The position numbers and the translations under genes were made by a program. 64,000 nucleotides of DNA, taken from assembly GCA_017462565.1 (NCBI GenBank), contig JAFTQW010000026.1:27178-91177 (forward strand). Direction: 5' to 3'. This document shows, piece after piece, positions 59,603 through 64,000 of this stretch (positions are counted from its first letter, which is position 1; the number at the start of each line of letters is the position of its first letter). Below the pieces are notes generated by a model. That model did not search any database, was not told the origin of the DNA, and saw only the letters and a program-made list of their open reading frames with translations. This DNA is from Ruminococcus sp. (GTDB taxonomy: Bacteria > Bacillota > Clostridia > Oscillospirales > Ruminococcaceae).

Positions 59603-62125
59603 CTATTCCTTTCCTGAAAGTCTCCGGCAGTATTCCTGCGACGCACTGACTTTGTGGCATGAAGCGTAGTCGTAGAAGCGTGTATGTCCGGCAGAATTAT
59701 TATTATCTTTTTTCTTTAGGATGCGGCAGATAACGATGTATCCTGCTAAAAGCATGATTCCCGAAATAGTTATGATAATTCCTGTTGTAAGTCCGGGAGT
59801 TTTGTAACTGAAAACGATTTCGTTATCTCCTTCGTCCGCCTTTACAGCCATAAAACCATATGAAACCTTTTCAACGTCAGTTTTTCTGCCGTTTACATAA
59901 GCTTCCCAGCCGTCGCTGTAAGGAACGCTGAAAAATACGAGCTGCGGCTTTTCAAGATTTATTTCCGACTTGAATCCGTGATGATCATAGCTGAAAGATG
60001 ATGACGCAGTTTTCTGTTTTTCTTTGCATGAGCTAATGTAATCTTGTTTTGAAAGCGTTTCATTGTTATCATATTCTGTGAGAATACCGGAATATTTTTC
60101 AATTTGTTTATCGTTCAGCACAAGAGTGTTTATAAGCGATTTTTCACGTTCGGAGTCACTCTTTTTCTTTGCATTTTCTTCTGAAATATAACTTTCATAG
60201 GGAAATCCCATGGGAATATAAAGCTTATTTTCATAGATCTCGAAGTATTCGTTTGCGCCGATATATTCAAAACCCGGAAGCTCCTCTGTAATGTCAGCAT
60301 TTGAAAAGTCGGGGTCGAATCCAAGATCTGAAGCAATTGAGGAAAGATTTTCATTTTTTGAAGAAGGAGATTTTTTTATTTCTCCATACGTTTTATTTCC
60401 ATAAAGTTCTCTGTAGTAATATTTTACTGAGAAAAGTCCACGAAGAGCGTAATGCGATATATCTGCTCTTGAAGCAACGTCACGAGGCAACCCGATTTCG
60501 TGGTAGAAGTCCATAATGGAGGTATTTACAACGCTTTGGAAAGCTCTCATATTCGGCAATCCCCAAAGCATGGAATAGTTATCACAGTCTTCGGAGATGT
60601 CAATACGGAAGAAATTATCTTCACTGACGGATTCATATGCCTCACCGTTTATCGCCGAATCAGTATATAGTTTTGCTGATGGTATGTCGGCTGCTGTATA
60701 GTAAATCGTGGTCATCAGACATACGACCGAGGCAAAAGCTGTCATCCAGACGCTGAGCTGCATAAAAGGACGGTTCTTTTTTCTTAGTCTGAATAAAACC
60801 GCCGAGGCGATAAGACAGGCTGCTGAGACTCCGATAACTATCCAGAAATATGCAGTATAGGTAGGCAGGATAAAGAAAAGCGGTTTATTATTTCCGTCTG
60901 AAATGGGAAGAATTCCGATTAATGCGAATGCAGCAAGGAATCCGGCACAGATTTTCCAGCCGAAATCAAGCGGAGCGTCTTCGTTGTCCAGAGTGTTCGC
61001 TGTCATCATAGCAAAGATGAGTATCGGCATATAAAACCAGCGGGCGTAATAATAAGAGTTTGCCGCTTGAAACAGACTATTCAGAACGGGAATAAATGCA
61101 AAGATCACACAGCAGACAGAAAGTCTTGATGCCCAGTGCTTTTTTCGTCCTTTAACAAAAGCAATAACTCCTGCCATGGAAAACAAGGGGAGATATCCTC
61201 CGATAGACGCCCATTTTTCGTATTCGGAATCGAACAGATTAGGCCTTGCCGGCGTATCGGGCGGCATGAAGAATGATTGGATAATTCTCGGGATAAGTGT
61301 GTTGTCATTGTATATAACCATATCAAGACCGTATGAAAAGCTGCTTACTCTGTGGTTTGAAATTATTGCCAGCGCAGACGGAATAAGGATAAATCCGGCT
61401 ATCATGGTTCCGATAACGGCTTCAAAAACAAGTCCGAAGAATTTTTTCCACGATGTATTGAAATCGGGAGATTTCATTCGGAAAAGATAATACAGAACGA
61501 GAAAAACGGCCTGCCCTGCGAAGAAATAATAGTTGATAATTGCCATAAGAGCCGTGGTTAAAGCGAAAATACCCTTGCGGCCGTTATTTATATTTTCCTC
61601 CATTGCAATAAGCATAAGAGGGAAAAATGCGGTGACATCCTGAAAATGGTTGAAGAAAATATTGAAAGCCTGAAATCCGGAGCAAGCGTAAAGAAGCGCT
61701 CCGACCAGTGACGCTTCTTTGCTGCGTACAAAGCGTCGTATATATGCATAAGCTGTCAATGAAGCGAGACCGTGCTTTACTGCAAGCAAAACCGGCATTG
61801 AGAATGTTACAAGACCTCTTGGAAGAATTGTGGTAAGCCAGAAAAAAGGACTTCCGGAAAGATAGAATGAATAAGAAGTCAGAAAATCCGAACCGATGTC
61901 AGTGAGCCAGTTCCAGCCGAAAGCTCCGCCGCTTCTGACGGTATCGTTTGCCATATTATAAAAAGGTATCTGCTGGGCATTATAATCACCGGAATATATA
62001 AAATATCCCCGATTTGAAATCATAATGGGAACAATCGAAATAAACAGACAGCCGAATCCGAGAAGAAATGCCGTCAGATATTTTTCTTTGGAATAGCGAG
62101 ATACTTCCCTCATTTTTTTTTGCAT
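59603..62125 (-). CDS. YfhO-family membrane protein
   Basis: 840 residues from ATG 62125 (GGAGGAC six bases upstream). About 12-13 membrane segments in residues 15-510 (e.g. YFIYSGDYNAQQIPFY loop, GLASLTAYAYIRRF), an extracytoplasmic domain, and a final membrane segment near 800. YfhO-type proteins of Firmicutes glycosylate lipoteichoic acid or other cell-surface polymers. Specific role here unknown. Confidence 0.88.
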   Translation of the reverse strand: MQKKMREVSRYSKEKYLTAFLLGFGCLFISIVPIMISNRGYFIYSGDYNAQQIPFYNMANDTVRSGGAFGWNWLTDIGSDFLTSYSFYLSGSPFFWLTTILPRGLVTFSMPVLLAVKHGLASLTAYAYIRRFVRSKEASLVGALLYACSGFQAFNIFFNHFQDVTAFFPLMLIAMEENINNGRKGIFALTTALMAIINYYFFAGQAVFLVLYYLFRMKSPDFNTSWKKFFGLVFEAVIGTMIAGFILIPSALAIISNHRVSSFSYGLDMVIYNDNTLIPRIIQSFFMPPDTPARPNLFDSEYEKWASIGGYLPLFSMAGVIAFVKGRKKHWASRLSVCCVIFAFIPVLNSLFQAANSYYYARWFYMPILIFAMMTANTLDNEDAPLDFGWKICAGFLAAFALIGILPISDGNNKPLFFILPTYTAYFWIVIGVSAACLIASAVLFRLRKKNRPFMQLSVWMTAFASVVCLMTTIYYTAADIPSAKLYTDSAINGEAYESVSEDNFFRIDISEDCDNYSMLWGLPNMRAFQSVVNTSIMDFYHEIGLPRDVASRADISHYALRGLFSVKYYYRELYGNKTYGEIKKSPSSKNENLSSIASDLGFDPDFSNADITEELPGFEYIGANEYFEIYENKLYIPMGFPYESYISEENAKKKSDSEREKSLINTLVLNDKQIEKYSGILTEYDNNETLSKQDYISSCKEKQKTASSSFSYDHHGFKSEINLEKPQLVFFSVPYSDGWEAYVNGRKTDVEKVSYGFMAVKADEGDNEIVFSYKTPGLTTGIIITISGIMLLAGYIVICRILKKKDNNNSAGHTRFYDYASCHKVSASQEYCRRLSGKE

Positions 62126-62336
62126 TTTGTCCTCCGTAAATGAATGGTAAATATACACATTTTATTATAACACATTTATTCTCAAAATAAAAGTATTTTT
62201 TCAAAAAAAGAGAAATATTTTTCTGAACTTTATTTGGGTAAAATAATAAAATATATTCTGAGCAGTTGCAATTCAAGTCAAGATGTGATAAAATAAAAAG
62301 TACTTGCAAGGGTTTGTTGTTATATATAATATTAAT
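62126..62336. other. Intergenic region between the YfhO-like gene and the tRNA array
   Basis: Very AT-rich, no ORF. A - strand extended -10 TGTTATAAT (62171-62164) probably serves the YfhO-like gene. A TATAAT at about 62324-62329 on the + strand, with TTGCAA upstream, may drive the tRNA array. Confidence 0.5.
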
Positions 62337-62376
62337 GTCCCAATAGCTCAGTAGGATAGAGCGGCTGCCTCTTAAG
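62337..62376 (+). pseudogene. tRNA-Lys(CUU)-like 5' half
   Basis: Acceptor strand GTCCCAA, U8-A9, D-arm GCTC...GAGC and anticodon loop CTCTTAA (anticodon CTT) are correct to position 38. The 3' half is missing: no GCAGC complement, T-arm or TTGGGAC follows. Instead, unrelated sequence with a CGCCTTT/AAAGGCG hairpin follows to about 62430. Confidence 0.7.
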
Positions 62377-62440
62377 GTTACGAAAGACCTCTCGCCTTTT
62401 ACCCAAAGGCGAACGATAGGATTCCTAAAATTTAATAAAT

Positions 62441-62479
62441 GTCCCGGTAGCGTAGTGGATAACGCAACCGCCTCCTAAG
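62441..62479 (+). pseudogene. tRNA-Arg(CCU)-like 5' half
   Basis: Acceptor strand GTCCCGG, TA, D-arm GCGT...ACGC, anticodon stem ACCGC and loop CTCCTAA (anticodon CCT). After position 38/39 the match ends; AGTGTT/AACACT and unrelated sequence follow, with no CCGGGAC. Distinct in sequence from the intact tRNA-Arg downstream. Confidence 0.7.
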
Positions 62480-62553
62480 AAAGTGTTCCAACACTCGCCT
62501 TGGGAGGGTAAGGAAAATGTTGCGAGTTCCATAATTTCATAGTTTTTATAAAT

Positions 62554-62630
62554 GTTTCCGTAGCTCAGTTGGATAGAGCGACCGCCTCCTAAGCGGTAGG
62601 TCGGGTGTTCGAGTCACCTCGGGAACGCCA
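62554..62630 (+). tRNA. tRNA-Arg (anticodon CCU)
   Basis: Complete cloverleaf: acceptor GTTTCCG with CGGGAAC, D-arm GCTC/GAGC, anticodon stem ACCGC/GCGGT with loop CTCCTAA, T-loop GTTCGAGTC, discriminator G and encoded CCA (62628-62630). Probably the attachment site for the element that follows. Confidence 0.95.
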
Positions 62631-62636
62631 AAAACC

Positions 62637-62678
62637 CCGCCGAAAACCCTGTAAAATCAAGGTTTTCGGCGTTTCTTA
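62637..62678 (+). terminator. Terminator after tRNA-Arg
   Basis: GCCGAAAACC (62639-62648) pairs with GGTTTTCGGC (62661-62670), then GTTTCTT. Confidence 0.8.
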
Positions 62679-62713
62679 TTTTCCGAGAGAAATTGAACAG
62701 GTAGCAAAGTGCG

Positions 62714-62891
62714 ATTAGCAAAAGCCCATCTTGCTAATCAGACACACCAGAGAAAAATCGAACTTGGATTTTTCGTTCATCGGTTATCCTGCTTCGGCTT
62801 GCTAATGATTAGCAGGATTTTTGCCGAGTTTGCTAATCAAAATGCCTTTCCTGCTAATTTCCCGAAAAAAGCTGCTAAAAATCGTGCTAAT
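62714..62891. repeat. Cluster of GCTAAT repeats
   Basis: Seven exact GCTAAT/ATTAGC copies in about 180 bases: direct at 62733, 62801, 62832, 62853 and 62886, inverted at 62714 and 62808; GCTAAA at 62874 is a near copy. Positions 62801-62813 form the palindrome GCTAATGATTAGC. TTGCTAATCA occurs twice. Probably arm-type integrase/excisionase or replication-protein binding sites. Confidence 0.65.
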
Positions 62892-63014
62892 TTGAAAGGC
62901 GATAGTTTCAAGTTCAATAGCTTGTTTTATAGGTTTACCTGCTACCAGATACGGCACATTTGAGTATCCCATCGTTTCTATATATAATGGAAGCAGAAAA
63001 GGACGGTGAGCCGT

Positions 63015-63194
63015 ATGAGAGAAAAGAAAACTCACATATATGTGGATAGCCAAGAAAGAACATTACTTTTACATAGCCTTGTGGAGCTGAAAAATCAGCT
63101 CATACAGCAGGGCAAATACGGGGACTGCGTGGACGAGATTATTTTCAAAGTCGCCAATGCCCCCATCAAGAAAGTAAAAATTGAATATGTCTAA
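63015..63194 (+). CDS. Small protein of an integrative element
   Basis: 59 residues from ATG 63015 (GTG 63006 possible). The pattern THIYVDSQERTLLLHSLVELKN and IIFKVANAPIKKVKI is of the kind seen upstream of parA in clostridial mobile elements; function unknown. Followed by a terminator at 63209. Confidence 0.72.
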   Translation: MREKKTHIYVDSQERTLLLHSLVELKNQLIQQGKYGDCVDEIIFKVANAPIKKVKIEYV

Positions 63195-63208
63195 GGCACA
63201 TCACCATG

Positions 63209-63252
63209 AAGCCGCTTATTCTTAACCCCAATTAAGAGTAAGCGGCTTTTTT
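63209..63252 (+). terminator. Terminator between the small gene and parA
   Basis: AAGCCGCTTA-T-TCTTAA pairs with TTAAGA-G-TAAGCGGCTT around CCCCAA, followed by TTTT. Confidence 0.85.
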
Positions 63253-63329
63253 GCGTCCTGCGTCCTCTGGTACAGTTACATAGCCGCCTTGACAAAGCGG
63301 CTAAATCTATGCGAAAGGAGGACGCACCC

Positions 63330-64000
63330 ATGTCAAATTGCAAAGTAATCGCTCTGACCAATCAGAAAGGCGGTGTCGGCAAGACCACCACGGCGGTCAA
63401 TCTGGGCGTAAGTCTGGCACAGCAGGGCAAGAAAGTCCTGCTCGTTGACGCTGATGCACAGGCAAATCTAACTATGTCCCTCGGCTACAACAGACCAGAC
63501 GATTTGCAGGTCACACTCTCCACTATCATGCAGGATATTATTGAGGACAATCCCATAGATGTTCAGAAAAGCATCCTGCACCATGGCGAGGGTGTAGACC
63601 TGCTCCCGTCCAACATTGAGCTGTCGGGCTTGGAAGTAAGGCTGATTAACGCCATAAGCCGTGAAAGTGTGCTGAAAACCTGCGTAAACGAGGTCAAGAA
63701 GAACTATGACTATTGTTTAATCGACTGTATGCCGAGCCTTGGTATGCTCACAATCAACGCACTGGCGGCGGCTGACAGCGTGGTTATCCCTACGCAGCCC
63801 CACTATCTTTCTGCCAAAGGCTTAGAGCTGTTGCTTCGCTCCGTGTCGAAAGTCAAACGGCAAATCAATCCCCCTTTGCGGATTGACGGCATCCTTATGA
63901 CGATGGTAATGCCCCGCACGAACATCTCCAAGGAAATCACCGCTACGGTAAGAAGTGCCTACGGACAGAAAATCAAGGTGTTTGATACCCAGATACCCCA
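63330..64000 (+). CDS. parA: ParA/Soj family partition ATPase (partial)
   Basis: About 223 residues to the window edge, no stop seen. GGAGG precedes ATG 63330. Deviant Walker A NQKGGVGKTTTAVNLG near residue 11, LVDADAQANLT as Walker A', and CLIDCMPSLGMLTINAL as Walker B. Typical ParA of clostridial integrative elements, where it helps maintain the excised circular form. Base composition and codons differ from the chromosomal genes to the left. Confidence 0.93.
   Translation, partial: MSNCKVIALTNQKGGVGKTTTAVNLGVSLAQQGKKVLLVDADAQANLTMSLGYNRPDDLQVTLSTIMQDIIEDNPIDVQKSILHHGEGVDLLPSNIELSGLEVRLINAISRESVLKTCVNEVKKNYDYCLIDCMPSLGMLTINALAAADSVVIPTQPHYLSAKGLELLLRSVSKVKRQINPPLRIDGILMTMVMPRTNISKEITATVRSAYGQKIKVFDTQIP

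Larger units (their letters stand above)
62631..64000. mobile_element. Left end of an integrative element at tRNA-Arg (partial)
   Basis: Directly after the tRNA come a terminator, a cluster of GCTAAT repeats, a small conserved-looking gene and a ParA gene, with higher GC and different codon choice (CTG, GCC, GGC) than the chromosome. Such par-type modules are the usual start of clostridial integrative and conjugative elements. Integrase and the right end lie outside the window. Confidence 0.72.

Noticed and set aside
62709-62963. 84-codon + strand ORF at the start of the mobile element
   Set aside because: It consists largely of the GCTAAT repeats, has no ribosome site and a composition unlike a protein; it is better explained as the repeat region.
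62802-63053. 83-codon - strand ORF overlapping the small element gene
   Set aside because: It overlaps the 5' end of the better supported 63015 gene antisense and runs through the GCTAAT repeats; no clear ribosome site.

Overview
The window looks like a chromosomal segment of a gut or rumen Ruminococcus (Ruminococcus flavefaciens/champanellensis type, Oscillospiraceae). The evidence is two secreted proteins with type I dockerins (27149-29224 and 30135-31031), one with a long threonine linker as in cellulosomal proteins; a xylose catabolism locus; a spoIIA operon (spoIIAA-spoIIAB-sigF) and a SpoIIQ-like LytM protein, which imply an endospore former or a recent descendant; Firmicute-type promoters (TTGACA, 17 bases, TATAAT) and strong GGAGG ribosome sites. 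The base composition is moderately AT-rich until about 62.7 kb, where a more GC-rich mobile element begins. The species name is inference.

Layout. 0-9 kb: a polyamine cluster on the + strand (Arg/Lys decarboxylase, spermidine synthase, agmatinase, carboxy(nor)spermidine dehydrogenase and decarboxylase), interspersed with three GNAT acetyltransferases and small unknown genes. 9.2-12 kb: three genes for a SpoIID-like/peptidoglycan-binding-repeat system. 12-20.7 kb: gltX, a MetRS-like synthetase with an altered KMSKS loop, lepA and hemW, separated by repeat-filled intergenic regions. 20.7-22.1 kb: the spoIIA operon (- strand). 22.4-26.9 kb: flavin reductase, DUF3343 plus cysteine-desulfurase-like protein, and the c-di-AMP synthase pair cdaA-cdaR. 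27-31 kb: two dockerin proteins around an MTA/SAH nucleosidase. 31-39.3 kb: a sodium symporter, a lipoprotein, a zinc-uptake operon (Fur-family regulator, znuA, znuC, znuB) with a clear operator, and membrane proteins. 39.4-47.5 kb: a ROK-type regulator, a SMI1/KNR4 protein, VanZ, xylA and xylB, with two DUF genes inserted between xylA and xylB. 47.5-62.1 kb: a long - strand block for cell envelope and division (YfhO-like protein, NUDIX, murC, lexA, zapA, U32 peptidase, dut, DUF4321, mreBCD, a class B PBP, SpoIIQ-like). 62.3-64 kb: two truncated tRNA genes, an intact tRNA-Arg(CCU), and the left end of an integrative element carrying parA.

The least explained content is a nested set of non-coding palindromic repeats: four copies of a ~165 bp MITE-like family (A), two of a ~180 bp family (B), one of a third (C), and three elements built from hairpin modules (D, E) whose stems carry paired compensatory changes. 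One E module sits inside a B element, one sits inside an element with perfect 19 bp terminal inverted repeats, and a head-to-head D pair fills the space between two convergent genes. Other points for a second look are a duplicated xylB 5' end fused to an inserted DUF4288 gene, the tRNA 5' halves cut at the same anticodon-loop position, two alternative spermidine routes in one cluster, and a 33-codon antisense ORF with a strong ribosome site at the end of znuB.
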